From: Burhinus oedicnemus
Taxonomy: Eukaryota; Chordata; Aves; Charadriiformes; Burhinidae
Reading direction: 5' to 3'
DNA: 64,000 nucleotides
Assembly (NCBI GenBank): GCA_008921705.1
Contig: VFFE01007066.1
Location: forward strand, 199,534 to 263,533
Shown here: positions 1 through 12,518 of the stretch, in pieces
How the letters are laid out: every line of letters starts with the position of its first letter
How positions within the stretch are numbered: the stretch's first letter is position 1
Notes under the pieces: model-generated
What the model saw: only the letters and a program-made list of their open reading frames with translations
What the model was told of the DNA's origin: nothing
Databases searched by the model: none
Translations under genes and position numbers: made by a program

Positions 1-1884
1 CAGGAGGTCTGTGTGGATGAACAAGGAGATCCTGGACAATCTCAAGCAGAAAAAGGAAGTCTACGGAGGGTGGAAGCAAGGACAGGCAGCCTGGGAGGAA
101 TACAGAGAAATTGTTCAGACAGCCAGGGATCGGGTTAGGAAAGCTAAAGCCCAGATAGAGTTAAATCTGGCCAGGGGTGTCAGGGGCAACAAGAAAGCCT
201 TCTATAGATATAATGGGGACAAAAGGAAGACTAGGGAAGATGTGCGCCCACTCAGGAAGGAAACAGGAAACCCGGGACATGGAGAAGGCTGAGGTACTCA
301 TTGACTTTTTTGCCTCAGTCTTCACTGGTAAAGGCTCTAACCACACTGCCGAAGTTGCAGAAGGCAAAGGCAGGGACTGGCAGAATGAGGTACCACCCAC
401 TGTAGAAGACCAGGTCCAAGACCAGCTGAGGAACCTGAATGTGCACAAGTTCATGGGTCCTGACGAGATTCATCTGTCAGTCCTGAGAGAACTGGCCGAT
501 GTTGTTGTCAAGCCACTATCCATCATATTTGAGAAGTTGTGGCGATCTGGTGAAGTTCCTGCTGACTGGAAAAAGGGGAACATAACCCCCATTTTCAAAA
601 AGGGTAAAAAACCCAGGGAACTACAGGCCAGTCAGTCTCACCTTGGTGCCTGGCAAGATCATGGAGCAGATCCTCCTGGAAACTCTGCTAAGGCACATGG
701 AAAACAAGGAGGTGATTGGTGGCAACCAACATGGCTTCACTAAGGGCAAATTGTGCCTGACAAATTTGGTGGCCTTCTACGACAAGGTTACAGCGTCGGT
801 GGATAAGGGGAGAGCAACAGATGTTATCTACCTGGACTTGTGCAAGGCATTTGACACTGTCTCACGTGATATCCTGGTCTCTAAATTGGAGAGAAATAAT
901 TTGATGGATGGACCACTCGGTTGATAAGGTATTGGCTGGATGGTCGCACTCAAAGACTTGTGGTCAACAGGTCAATGGCGAGCAGTGACAAGTGGTGTTC
1001 CTCAGGGGTTAGTACTGGGACTGGTACTATAACATCTTTGCTGGTGACATGGATGTTGGGATTGAGTGCACCCTCAGCAAGTCTGCCAACGCCACCAAGC
1101 TGTGTGGAGCGGTTGATACACAGGAGGGAAAGGATGCCATCCAGAGGGATCTGGACAGGCTTGAGAGGTGGGCCCGTGTCAGCCTCATGAAGTTGAACAA
1201 GGCCAAGTGCAAGGTCCTGCACGTGGGTCGGGGCAATCCCATGCACAAATACAGGCTGAGGGAAGAGTGGATTGAGAGCAGCCCTGAGGAGAGGGACATG
1301 GGGCTGTTGGTTGATGAGAAGCTCAACATGAGCTGGCAATGTGTGCTCGCAACCCAGGAGGCCAGCTGCATCCTGGGCTACATCAAAAGAAGCATGGCCA
1401 ACACGTCGAGGGAGGTGATTCTGCCCCTCTACTCTGCTCTTGTGAGACCCCACCTGGAATACTGTGTCCAGCTCTGGAGGCCCCCAACACAAGAAGGACA
1501 TGGACCTGTTGGAGCAGGTCCAGGGGAAGTCACAAAGATGATCCGAGGGCTGGAGCACCTCTGCTATGAGAACAGGCTGAGAGAGTTGGGGTTGTTCAGC
1601 CTGGAGAAGAGAAGGCTCCAGGGAGACCTTAGACACCCTTCCAGTGTCTGAAAGGGACCTACAAGAAAGCTGGAGAGGGACTTTTTACAAGGGCATGTAG
1701 TGATAGGATGAGAGGTAATGGCTTCAAACTGGAAGAGGGGAGATTTAGGTTAGATCTCAGGAAGAAATGTTTCACTCTGAAGGTGGTGAGACATTGGAAC
1801 AGATTGCCCAGAGCAGTTGTGGCTGCCCGATCCCTGGAAGTGTTCAAGGCCGGGTTGAGTGGGACTTTGAGCAACCTGGTCTAG
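1..1884 (+). pseudogene. CR1 ORF2 (reverse transcriptase) pseudogene
   Basis: The frame is broken, but RT blocks follow in order: ITPIFKKG near 585-605, QHGF near 730, motif A (LDLCKAFD) at 832-855, and VPQG of motif B at 997-1008. A frameshift follows motif B near 1028. The motif C position, normally FADD, reads SANA at 1082-1093, so both catalytic aspartates are lost. The C-terminal region continues with [10 protein letters not shown] and [13 protein letters not shown], and the natural stop TAG is at 1882-1884. At least three frame changes separate the open pieces (11-292, 177-743, 643-924, 1049-1651). An intact copy would encode an endonuclease/RT for CR1 mobility; this one cannot. Antisense open frames over 950-1636 are shadows. 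Confidence 0.93.
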
Positions 1885-1972
1885 CGGGAGGTGTCCTTGC
1901 CCATGGCAAGGGGGTTGGACTAAGTGATCTTTAAGGTCCCTTCCAGCCTAAACCATTCCATGATTCTATGAT
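1..1972 (+). mobile_element. CR1 LINE retrotransposon, 5' end cut by window edge
   Basis: This is the longest CR1 copy here. It covers the end of the region before the reverse transcriptase (RT), the RT domain, the C-terminal region and the 3'UTR. The 3' end is diagnostic: a GGAGGTGTCC tail followed by a segment ending in short ATTCTATG-type repeats near 1955-1972. CR1 moves by target-primed reverse transcription and normally loses its 5' side, so a copy running past the left edge could be near full length. It is old: its reading frame is split among several frames. It belongs to the 3'-end group shared with the copies at 2790, 19288, 42801 and 45771. The family call is firm; the exact subfamily was not determined. 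Confidence 0.95.
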
Positions 1973-2789
1973 CACCAAATGTGGATACTTCTGTCTTTCC
2001 ATCTTCAATATTTATTATTAACTGTTATCTACAAACTGTATTTCTAATTTAGGCTGCTTGAGTTAGGCTTGGACTGACCTAGGCATCAGAGTTAGAATTC
2101 GTACTAATGTAAAGAGCAAGCACAAAGGCTGTCCTGTCAAATTAGGTTGAAGTGGGATGTAATTGATGCATAGCTTCCATGTTGTACAGTATAGTATTGT
2201 ATTCTCAATTCATATTGTTTATTGAAAGGAGCAGATGCTCCTGTTTCAGAGCACCAATTTGGAGACAAATCTACAGGTTATAAAATGCTAAAGAGTTTGG
2301 GGGTTTTTTTTAGTCTTTCTAAAATAGTATATGTGGAAAAAAATGTTTAAATTCCTAGAAGTTGGTAAGATCAAACTAGAGCTGGGCTGTGTTGAATTCC
2401 CTGATGATATCTGCTGATAATATCTATTGCTGCTGGCTTGCTTTTTAGATTTTTTTTCTTGGTAGATTATTTGGAATTGGGTACTTTGAAGGGCAACAAG
2501 GAATTTGTGTATTTATCCAGTGCCCTGCTCAATGGGGCTCAGCGGGGTTCCAGCACACTGGCTGGCTGCTCATACTGAGGGGTCTCACTGCCTGTGGCTT
2601 AGGCAAAGAGTAGACTTTGGCTCCTGCCTGGAATGAGGTAGGGGAATTATTTCTAATGCCTTGATAATTGGGCTGTCTCCTACCCTTCACAACAAATTCT
2701 CAACTCCTCTTACTTTACAGCAAACTTCCACTCTGCATGTATGGCACAGTCAAGAATGCATTTATAAAGCAGTGCTCATTCTTAAAAGC
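1973..2789. other. Intergenic, nothing recognised
   Basis: AT-rich non-coding DNA between two CR1 copies. It has short T and A runs but no long open frame, recognisable repeat or RNA gene. Confidence 0.6.
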
Positions 2790-3355
2790 ATCATAGAATC
2801 ATAGAGTCATAGAATGGTTTGGGTTGGAAGGGACCTTAAAGATCATTCAGTTCCAAATCCCCTGCCATGGGCAGGGATACCTCCCACTAGAACAGGTTAC
2901 TCAAAGCCCCATCCAGCCTGCCCTTGAACACGTCCAGGCTTGGGGCAGCCACAGCTTCTCTGGGCAACCTGTACCAGTGTCTCACCACCCTCACAGTAAA
3001 GAATTTATTCCTGATAGCTAATCTAAATCTCCCCTCTTCCAGTTTAAAACCATTACCCCTCATCCTATCCCACCGCTCCCTGGTCAAGGGTCCCTCCCCA
3101 GCTTTCCTGTAGGCCCCTTTCAGATACTGGAAAGCTGCTATAAGGTCTCCCTGGAGCCTTCTCCAGGCTGAACAACCCCAACTCTCTCAGCCTGTCCTCA
3201 CAGCAGAGGTGTTCCAGCCCTTGGATCATCTTTGTGGCCTCCTGTGGACCTGCTCCAACAGGTCCCTGTCCTTCTGATGTTGGGGGCCCCAGAGCTGGAC
3301 ACAGCACTGCAGGTGGCGACTCACAAGAGTGGAGTAGAGGGGGAGAATCACTTCC
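2790..3355 (-). mobile_element. CR1 LINE 3' fragment, 5'-truncated
   Basis: Read on the - strand, this ends in the typical CR1 tail; on + it begins with repeated CATAGAATC/CATAGAGTC units. It contains the ORF2 C-terminus ([19 protein letters not shown] on -) and the CCTCCCACTAG block of the same 3'-end group as the copy at the window start. Coding frames are interrupted. The 5' truncation near 3355 is typical of CR1 insertion. Confidence 0.95.
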
Positions 3356-6300
3356 AAACCTTGCAAATAGTTACACTTGAAACATATTTGTAAGTTACAT
3401 TCTTCCTAGATGAATTTGCATAGCTATTTAGGCCCTAGTCTAAAGTTTAGTGTCAGGCTTACCGTCCATCTTGTTGTTTGTCTGCACATTGCATCTCAGC
3501 ATTTGGGCTGGGAGGTTGGGGAGCTGTCACCCATAGAAATAGCATGTCCCTGGGAAGGTGCCCAGACAGGGGCAAGGGGTTCCTGGGCAGGGCACTCTCC
3601 ATAGAGTGATGGACAGTAGTTGTCACCTGTCTTTTGCTGCTTCTCCATATTTAGATTTAATCCATTCCCATGCAAAGTAAATAGGCTTGTGTTAAGTGCT
3701 GACTTTTTTGTTAATGTGTTTTATTTTCCAAACACACATATAGAGCTGAGAGACAGCTGAAGAACCCACTCTCCATCTGGTGGTAGCCAGTTCCTTTCTG
3801 CTGTGGCCATGTGAGAAATGACCTTTCACTCTAAGGTGGCAGCGAAGCTAGTTAAACCTAATATGTTTTACTGTGCGTTGGAATAGAGGAGAGTTGCTCA
3901 CCTTAGCATTGCTGTGCATCCCCAAAGAGGGACTAGCTAGTATCTGAAAGCCAAAAATAGCCTAAGCTCAAGCTCTTTTACATAGCTGAATTTGCTGAGG
4001 TATCACCTTGATAAATTCTTTGCCATAGAATTGCTGCTAGAGGAGGTACCTGGGTGATGGCAGATAGCCCCCCACTCGAGCTCCAACCCCAGGGACTGCA
4101 GTGCTGCCAGGTGGGATCAGCTGCCACAACAGGGCAAGGCAGAGCTACTTTGGGCCAGCCAGAGGCTGCAAGGGAACTGTTGAATCTTTCCAGTCTTGCT
4201 AGTGGTTCAGGAGTGCCTTCAAAGAGCTCTGTGCATTGTTTTTCCTGAGGGCAACCAGGGGGGTTCTGTGCAGAGGGGACAGGATGCCAGACTTACTTCT
4301 TTGGAACATATGTAGAGTCCTACTTGAGAAATCTTGGTTCTTGAATGAGAAAAGTAAAGATTTCAAGCAGTTTGCAAGAAAAAAAATTTAGAAAATTGAT
4401 TGTGATTACAGTCTGTTGATATAGAATACGTGTACCAGAAAAGCACCAAAACCTAAAAAAGTATTTTAAAATATACATTAAATTGTTAGTTGCAAGTCTT
4501 GTTGATGACATCTTTGATTGTAGGTCAGTGTGTTTCCAGTGAGTGAGACATCCTCTTGAGTCGGTCACAAATATATCAGAAGAGATGTTGGTTGTGCATT
4601 GGTTGTGCAAGAAAAAAAGTTCATCTGGGATATGTTACTAAATTATAAAGTATGTCAAGACTTGTTTTTTCCCTGCATGGAAAGTATTTTTAACTATAAA
4701 AACTGTGCTTCTTTAAAACTGAGAATTTGGTGTTCAGATTCTATTACCAGCTTGCTTGTTATCTCAAGAATCACTCTACACAATTGTAGTTTGCCAAATG
4801 GCTGAATTTCAGGGAAGGTTATATTTGGATTTTCACTATTATCTTCCATTTTCTCATGCTTCATCTTTCTTCAAGTATGTAACTCCTTTGGGATGAAAAC
4901 TTTCACGTTTGTTTGCAACGCAGAATGTTTGTGGGAGACGTTGAAGGAGTAGGGCTGCTTGTTCTAGCAGCCCTCAAATGTGAAGGCTTTCTTATAGAAA
5001 ACTTTTTCTTCTTTATCATAGCATTTTAATTTTCCCAAAAGCTGTTTCTCTATTAAATGGATTTATATAATTTAGGTGTTTACTTAGTGGCCTCTAAAAT
5101 TACTTTAGTATCCTCCTTTTGTGATTAGGTAGATATGCAGCCTATTAAAAACTCCAGACTAACAAATTTGACTTTATTTGATTGTATTGAACCTTTTGTA
5201 CTTTTATTTCTTTCGTATTCATATTTGTATTTCTATCCTAATTTTGCGACTGAAAACATGTATTTTCCTCTGGCCCCCTTCTGGCCAATCTTTTAACTTC
5301 CATTTTTCCCTATGTATTAGGGAAAGTTAGTTGTACCAAGTGAAATATATTGGGCTAGACAGAAATATGACTATAAATATTTCTTATTAATCAACCTTTT
5401 TATTTCTAAAGCTATACTAATGCAGAAAAATTGGCCAAAAGATTTGTAGGAAGTTACAAGAACAACAAAATAATCAAGAAAGCATCTATTCTTTTTCTTT
5501 CTGCCCAGTGCATTTTCTGCTCATCCTTTCCAGTGTTGGCTTTAGCAGTGTTCTTTAACAGAAAACATTTTGGTGATGTTGTCTTCCTGAAGTAAACCTG
5601 GTATTACTTTAAAAAGTGATTTCTTCTTTCATCCCTCATGTATCTCCACATGGATGCCACAAGCAATGCTCCTATCTTGAGTACTGTTTTGTAGCATAAT
5701 CTCACTTTTGTTCCGGCACTTTGTTCTTCAGCGTGCTAAAGCTGATAGTCCTCCCATCTCTAAGCTGGAAGAAAATATCAAATGAAACGCATTTCCATTT
5801 CAGTCCTGTGAGTGAGCCACAGCTGCTCGTGTGTGTACTTCTGGATGTGTTTTTACTTATCTTATTGACTTCAACAGCTCTGGAAAGCAGCCTTGCAGTT
5901 TCTTGCCCTTTGAGATAAAGGTCCAGCTTTTAGAAAGTTACTCCAGGACCACCTTGTGCAGTACTCTTTCCAACACGCAACTTGGATGCAAAAGAAAGAT
6001 TTCAGTGCATGGCATCTGCACAGCAGGGCAAAGTCCTGAGAGGTACTTAGTTACGTATATACGTGGCTGTTCGGGGTTTCACTTTACCACCCAATGCTTT
6101 TTTTCTGATGTGGCACTCTTCATTGCTTGGTGTGGATCCACTAATCCTGGCTTGTGCTTATTCAAATCAGTGAATAACACCCAACATATGACTGCAGCAC
6201 ACGTGAAAAAAGGCACTGAAATAAGATGCAAAGCAGGATATGATTCTCTGCAGTAACATGAGTGCTTGGCTAACATGGCAAGTTTACCTCATCAAAGCCC

Positions 6301-8629
6301 CTCTCTACACGTTTACAGTGCATCATTTATTGCTGTGTGCTGCTTGACTTCCTGTTGACTACACAAAAGCTGTTAAAGGCTTATGCAAGTTTTAGCTGGC
6401 TTTCATATAAGGTGTTTAGATCTTGGTGGATGTCTGAAACCCCTTCACTTTACATCAAAGCACTACCTCAATTTTTTGCTCTGACAGAAAAATAATTTTG
6501 GGTTTATCATATGGTTTTCTTCCCTTACTGGGTTAGTGTCTTGTAGATATTGCAAACAGATAGCAGAGGTTGGTTCTGCAACTTGCACACCTAAGTTTCC
6601 CGGACTAGACTCCAAAATCATCTAAGTCATTTAGCTGTTTGTGGAAGATTTACCTGGAGAGTTATTTCACAACAGCAGCTACTGAGCCAACAGGTGGTTT
6701 CTGCTCCTACTGAAATAGTTGAAATTGCCGATGAATGAGTGGAAGCGTGGAACACCTGGGTATTGTTGCATTGCAAAGGCATAGGGTCAACACCAGTTGT
6801 TTGTATGAAACCTCAGAATCTTTATTTTCCTCCAGTGACAAAATAGCAAAGAAGCAAGCCTGGAGCAAACTCCAGAGCTGCCTAGCAAAATGGTTCCCAA
6901 AAGCTTCAGGTAGATAAGGAAGAAACATGAGGAATTTTTTGCATTTTAGGTTAGGTACATCATCTGTGTGTTTAATTCCATGTCTGAGCTTATAGAGGCG
7001 CTTGCAATTTCAGCGCAAAACTGTATGAGATTTGTCAGGATTTTTAGATTCAGGAGAACAGTTGGAAATTGTTTTTCACATTAAGGAACCCTGTTGCCCT
7101 GCAAGGGCAAGTGTCTTATTTTCTATATCAACTTTCAAGATTTTCTTCCGTACTCTTCTTTGCACAAGCACAATGATGTAATCCAGTGAGTTTGTTGGCC
7201 CTGACCTGGTTAATGTGGGTAGAGAACCATGTATAAGCATAATAAGGGCTTTCCACCTCTGGTTTCCTTATTTTACCTAGCAGGGGAATCTAACTAATCC
7301 CAAGGTAAAGCTGGAACCTGTTAAAGTACTGGGTCGGATACTTTGCCCAGGAAAATAGGAGCTCTTTTACAGAGCAGATGAGGAAAAATGATACCAGTGA
7401 TTAGGCATTTCCTCAAAAACATCACATTCTTCTATGGCTTTGTTCAGGTTACAACAAAGTTCAGCAGAAGATCCTTTTAATATTTTGGTTGGGACGGACC
7501 AAGGCTGTCTGTACAAATTACGTAGTATATAAGATAGCTGCAAATTCTGCTGAGAGAATTTTTTTAAGAGTAAAAAAGAAAAATACTGGCCAAGCTGTTG
7601 GGTAGACAGAAATCAAAGAAACAAAACAGACTTGGGCAAGCCCTTCTGCGTGCTTTCACATAAGAAAATTCACCTGGGATATCCACTGATACTGATCTGT
7701 TCAATATCAGTCCTACAATTACCCCTTCTAAGGCTTTTTTTCCACTAAAGGCAGCTTCACCAAATGTAACGATTCGGCTTTGCTGTGGGGTCTTTCCTGA
7801 TGGAGGGGAAAGATCCAGGTTTTATACTGAACAGCATGTCAGCACATCAGCATACTTCATCAGAACTTCGGGAAGAGTGTTATTCAGGAGTATGAAGCAC
7901 AAATAGTACATGGAATACGTTATACATGGTAATATAAGGCAACAACTGTGTACAGATAATGTGCAGATAATGTCATGATGTAATAAGGTAGCTAATAATG
8001 TGCAGTGTATTATTACTTGAAAGTAAGCACCCTCTGTAAAAAACAATAGTAATGGAAACAACATTACCTCTTAATACTTCATGGTTTTCTTTACAGGATC
8101 TGTGTTTTTGTTCTAAATGATGTGTGAATACTCTCCATTACTGCCCACCTACTGGAGGCTGTATCTTAAAGCTAAGTAATAGACCGCTTCTGCTTGGAAT
8201 TAGCCAAATCTGTTCATAACAGATTACCATCAATAGCTTTTACAGAGGTGATTATCAATTCCAATTGTCTGCCAAGTGGCATTAGGTTTAGTGTTTCCAT
8301 TCGCCTAGTCATTAAGCACATGTCAAACTCGTAATTTCTGCAATTAAGGCCACCATTATTGCTTCCTTTACTTAAACAGGGAATCCAAATTACATGGTTA
8401 AATATAACCACTGGTCATTCCCACACACACTTAGGGTCTGTGCTGCAGAAGAGTATTAATCCTATGAGAATACACAATTAATAAAAGAACTGTAGATTAA
8501 GTTTGCTACTGTGAGCTCAAATCTTAAAAGATCACATCCTCTTGAAGGCATCTAATTTGAAGAAAATCCCAGAGAGCAGTCAAAGGAATGGCCTGGAATA
8601 TTAAGGACAGAGAAATATAAGTTTTAGGA
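3356..8629. other. Intergenic, no gene recognised
   Basis: About 5.3 kb of AT-rich DNA. The longest open frame (5831-6256, +, 141 codons) has no domain, signal peptide or biased composition that I recognise and overlaps other open frames, so I read it as chance. One short perfect hairpin lies at 4951-4974. No transposon, tRNA or CpG-rich promoter was seen. Confidence 0.6.
4951..4974. repeat. Short perfect hairpin
   Basis: Arms AGGGCTGCT (4951-4959) and AGCAGCCCT (4966-4974) pair completely around a 6-base loop. There is no flanking pairing that would make it a clear microRNA precursor. It may be chance. Confidence 0.6.
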
Positions 8630-8722
8630 TCATGGTTTAGTGGTGGTTTTGGCAGTTTTAGGTTGATGGTTGGACTTGATGATCTTAAAGGTCCCTTCCA
8701 ACCTAGGCGATTCTATGATTCT
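8630..8722 (+). mobile_element. CR1 LINE 3' end, very short copy
   Basis: Only the last ~90 bases of a CR1 remain: GGTTTAGTGGTGG, then GGTTGATGGTTGGACTTGAT, then AAAGGTCCCTTCCAACC and a terminal ATTCTATGATTCT. This is the second CR1 3'-end group in the window, shared with the copies at 12031, 16027, 18769 and 47481. Confidence 0.93.
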
Positions 8723-11700
8723 AAGTTTAAAACTGTTGCTTAAAGCTATGTGTGCACTCAAAGATATAGAAATATGACGAAATAGTTACATACAGCCAGA
8801 TCAAAACCTTTTTTTCTAGCTGTTGATACTAGGAACTCAATTTCTTATTCAAAAAAAATGAAGAAAGACTCATTAACATGCTCTGTAGAGAACAAGCAAA
8901 CCTGAGGACAAGCATTACAGGGTAGCGCTGAAAAGGAAAGAGACAAAAACAATTTCCGAATTCTTTGGTCAGTTCTTACATGACCTGATTCAAAGTCCTT
9001 TTGCCCCCTGCAGAAGAGTTTCCTACTGACTACTTCAGTAGCCTGGATTTATTTCAGGTCCTTAATACTTATGTTTCTGAGCATTGATGGTAAATGAAAC
9101 CTATCATTATGAAGGCATTCATTTGAAATGGCCCAGTTCCTCTGTCATGTTGCACCTTGAGTGAGGATGGATGGTAACGGGATAACTGAAATTCCATTTA
9201 CCATTAATTAGGATGAATATTAGTATTTGCAGGTGTTAATTTACCTCAGAGGCTGATAATTGTTTAATAACATCTAAAATAAGTTTCCGTCTTGTTTCAC
9301 ATCTCCATACATGGAAGTCTTATACAATAAATAATTAGGTGGTATTTGGAGGCAACTGTTAGCAATGCAAAGCCACAGAGACTCCCAAAGTAAAACTATG
9401 ATTCTATGAAAGCAAAACTGCTAAATTGTTTCTGTTTAACAGTTGTGCCCTTCTTTTTATAAAATAGGACTAGGGAGGAAGGTGGTATCACTCCCTTACT
9501 GCAGCCTTTTCTGCTTGTTGGTTTAAGCCCAGCTGTAATGTTATTTAAATGTTGGTTTCTGGATTTGATTGAATGTGCCTTTATTGAGAGAAGCAATGCT
9601 CTTATATGAATGTGACACGTTTTTCTTTTTCTGAGGGAAAACAAACCTATTCAAGTCATTTAAAGAAATGTGTAAATGCTACAGTGAATTTAATTTAATC
9701 TGAGTGTATGTTTAATCACCTTTGAGGCACTTAAGGGATTTTGTTGATTTATGTATTTATTAACAGGGGTTCTTTTAGATCCTGCTGCATGAATATACAA
9801 CCCCTTCAAATTAAGAGTAATGTTTTTGGTCCATACTCCTCTCTTTTGGCCAAATCTAGTAATTCCTGGAAAGGGCCATACAGCATATGTAAACTGCTGA
9901 AATCCCCATACCCTGCAGAGCTAGAAAACCACTGGGTAGGTAAAAATGGGACACAAAAATGGGAGGTGATGTGTTTTTACTCAGCTAGAGCAGAGCTGTT
10001 TAAGGATGAGCGGTGAGCCCCTGCCAGTTTAGCCTGTGTACCCTGCTTTCCTTCCCTCTTCAAGCACCTCATCCCCCCAGGGGCACTTGTCGTCCCTCCT
10101 TCCTTGTGATGTTATTGGGGTATAATTTAGGTAATACTGCCTTCGACTAGGTGGACATTTTTTGAAGGCCATAGATCATGTTTTCAGCTGAATCTAGGCA
10201 ATGTTGTTTATTTCACTCAGATATAGGTACATACACTTTAGCTTCCTGTTTATAAGGAAAAAAACTGAAAACCCTATTACCTTCAAAATTTTGAAAATAT
10301 ATATCGGTCGTGTCCCTGCAACATGGCTGTCCAAAGCAGATATATTTCAAGGTAGTTCAAAGATTTATTGCAACCTTAGATCTTAAAGTTGTTCCAAAAC
10401 AGAGGAAAGATAACTGAATGAGTGTGCACATACACACCAACACAAACACCTACACCATGCCCACAGCAGTTGTTAATGGATTTTTTGGGCCTGAGGTGGT
10501 CCCGTGAATGTCCAGCATCTCCAGGTTTAACTAAATCTTGTTATTTTATCCTTTAATTTGATTTTACTGCTAACCTTCCCTGGTTCTCTGCATCCATCAG
10601 CAGTGTCAAGACATAAAAGAGGCTATCAGGCTCCAAGCGAAGTGTACAGGGACCTCACTAAAGCACTTCTGCTCCGCCTGAGGTGGAGAGAGTCAAGCTG
10701 CCCCAACAAAATGGAGACTTTCTTCCAGTGAATTCTGCAGGAATTGGGAAAACTGTTCTTGTATAGAGGAGGGATGACTTGCAGTCCCCTCAGCTTCATA
10801 AAGCACCCCTCTTCAGAGCCAAGAGTTTGTCTGATGCAGTCTGATTGAGAGATCAGTCCCTGTGAGAAGATGCTCCAGGCCCAGGAGTGCCTCCAGGGTG
10901 GTGAGCCGAGCTTCACTGAGGGACAGGCTGGGAAATGCTCCCCTCCCTCCCACTACACGGTCTGAAAGAATCGTCACATCTCTTTATCTCAGGGATAAAC
11001 ACTGATAAAGCTGCTGTGTCGAGTGGAGCGATGAAAGGCAGCAGGAGTGGAGGGGCTGCCACAGAGCCACCCAGGCCCTGACAAACCCCAGGCCCAGCAG
11101 CCCACTCAGGCACTTGTTACAAGCACATAAACACTTGCTGTTTCAATATATGGGAGAAGGGCAGCAGCTGAAAACAAGCTAAATCAGAGGGTCTGTGTGA
11201 CTCTGCTATTTATCAACTCCTAATTAACTGTTAATTTGCTGGTCTCTAGGTTCAAGCACAGCCCTAATTCATCACAGGCAGCAATGACAGTGTCAGGGCC
11301 AGGGGAAGGTGCCCCACACAGCACTTCAGCACTCCTCTTGTTAACAAAAATACGTGACGTGAAGCAATTCATATCACTGCCTGCAGCAGAGATAAGGCTG
11401 GGTGTAAGATGCAGGAGTATGTTGCAGGACAGAAGCACAGGTGAGATGGCTGTGGCCAGTGGGACTGCCACTGCAGAGGAACAGGCTGGGAGGTCTGCTG
11501 GTAATTTTAAACTACCATTTCTGGTTATACCAGGAATTTAGAGCTGAAGCAGTCTATAAGAATCACTACAAAATATTTAGCCCAAGCAGAGTAGTGGTTG
11601 TTTTTTTTAATTCTTGGCCCATGCATAGAAAATGGTAGGGCTAGCTTCTACATGCCTACAATCTTATCACATCATCTTTAACGCATTATCTCCCCATCAA

Positions 11701-11727
11701 AATTATCTCTCCAATGCATCATCTCAC
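8723..11727. other. Intergenic, no gene recognised
   Basis: AT-rich DNA up to about 10.4 kb, then a more GC-balanced part at 10.6-11.5 kb with several overlapping short open frames on both strands, none over 101 codons. 9150-9290 is rich in ATTA/TAAT cores. No element or exon could be supported. Confidence 0.6.
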
Positions 11728-11778
11728 AAAAAAAACCCCAACCAACCAACCAACAACAAAAAAAAAAACCAAAAAACC
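11728..11778. repeat. A-rich low-complexity tract with AACC repeats
   Basis: Poly-A runs flank about four AACC units. The tract ends 19 bases before the left arm of the perfect inverted repeat. Confidence 0.9.
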
Positions 11779-11797
11779 CTGCCCTTTTTTTCCAGAA

Positions 11798-11953
11798 ATG
11801 TTAAAAGTCTTCCTCATCTTAGCTCCTCTGGGTAAAATATTTTCCTTCTGCTGCTGCTCCTTTTAAAATATTTTGATAATGAGAGTGAAAATGATAATTT
11901 CAGCAGCGTGTATGCTGGCAGCTTTGTGGGATGGCAGCACAGATCACAGCACT
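11798..11953 (+). repeat. Left arm of a perfect 156-bp inverted repeat
   Basis: Compared base by base, this segment is the exact reverse complement of 12519-12674, with no mismatch over 156 bases. Pairing stops at 11954/12518 on the inner side and at 11797/12675 on the outer side. It holds no recognisable coding domain; the 62-codon open frame across it on - is non-informative. The lack of any divergence contrasts with the decayed CR1 nearby, which points to a recent event or an assembly artefact. Confidence 0.95.
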
Positions 11954-12030
11954 TTTTAACCCTTTTTCTCCTGTGACCTAATACAATCTCATAGAGCTCC
12001 ATTGCAGGGCTCTCCCCATTGGTACCTTCC

Positions 12031-12225
12031 TTAAAATTTCTTCACTGAAAGGGTTATCAAGCATTGGAACAGGCTGCCCAGGGAAGTGGTGGAGTCGCCA
12101 TCCTTGGAGGTATTTAAAAGACAGGTAGACATGGTGCTGAGGGACATAGTTTAGTGGTAACTGGGTTAACCATTGAACTTGATGATCTTAAAGGTCCCTT
12201 CCAACCACAACGATTCTATGATTCT
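12031..12225 (+). mobile_element. CR1 LINE 3' fragment inside the inverted-repeat spacer
   Basis: It begins in the ORF2 C-terminal region (TTCACTGAAAGGGTTATCAA; GCCCAGGGAAGTGGTGGAGTC), includes the end of ORF2 (GAGGGACATAGTTTAG), and finishes with AAAGGTCCCTTCCAACC and ATTCTATGATTCTT. It belongs to the second CR1 3'-end group. It is not duplicated in the arms. Confidence 0.93.
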
Positions 12226-12322
12226 TCCTAATGAAGTGTTTAGTACAGCAACTGGCTCCATTTGGGGGATGGGTTCAAGACTTGCTGGACTGGGCTCATG
12301 ACTCCCCAGCCCTACCGGCGTT

Positions 12323-12348
12323 AATCCGTGGGAATAGTCCCACGGATT
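12323..12348. repeat. Perfect 11-bp hairpin
   Basis: Arms AATCCGTGGGA (12323-12333) and TCCCACGGATT (12338-12348) are fully complementary with a 4-base loop ATAG. It lies in the spacer of the larger inverted repeat. Confidence 0.9.
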
Positions 12349-12518
12349 TACCAAGTGCATAAAGTTAAAAACATACTTAGACATGAGTCTGTAAATGCTG
12401 GTGGTAAGAAGCCGGGTTTATGTTGTATCTGGAACACTTGTAGCACTCTGTAAACAGCTTTTAATAGTAATACATATTTGCTTTCTGTTATCGGGCTATG
12501 TACTCCCCATTTCTCCTC

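Larger units (their letters stand above)
11954..12518. other. 565-bp spacer of the inverted repeat
   Basis: The spacer holds about 77 bases of unclassified DNA, a CR1 3' fragment (12031-12225), a perfect small hairpin at 12323-12348 and about 170 bases of unclassified DNA. The spacer halves are not complementary to each other, so the palindrome does not reach the centre. Confidence 0.85.

Noticed and set aside
950..1636. 228-codon open frame on - over the first CR1
   Set aside because: It lies antisense to recognisable CR1 ORF2 sequence and has no independent features.
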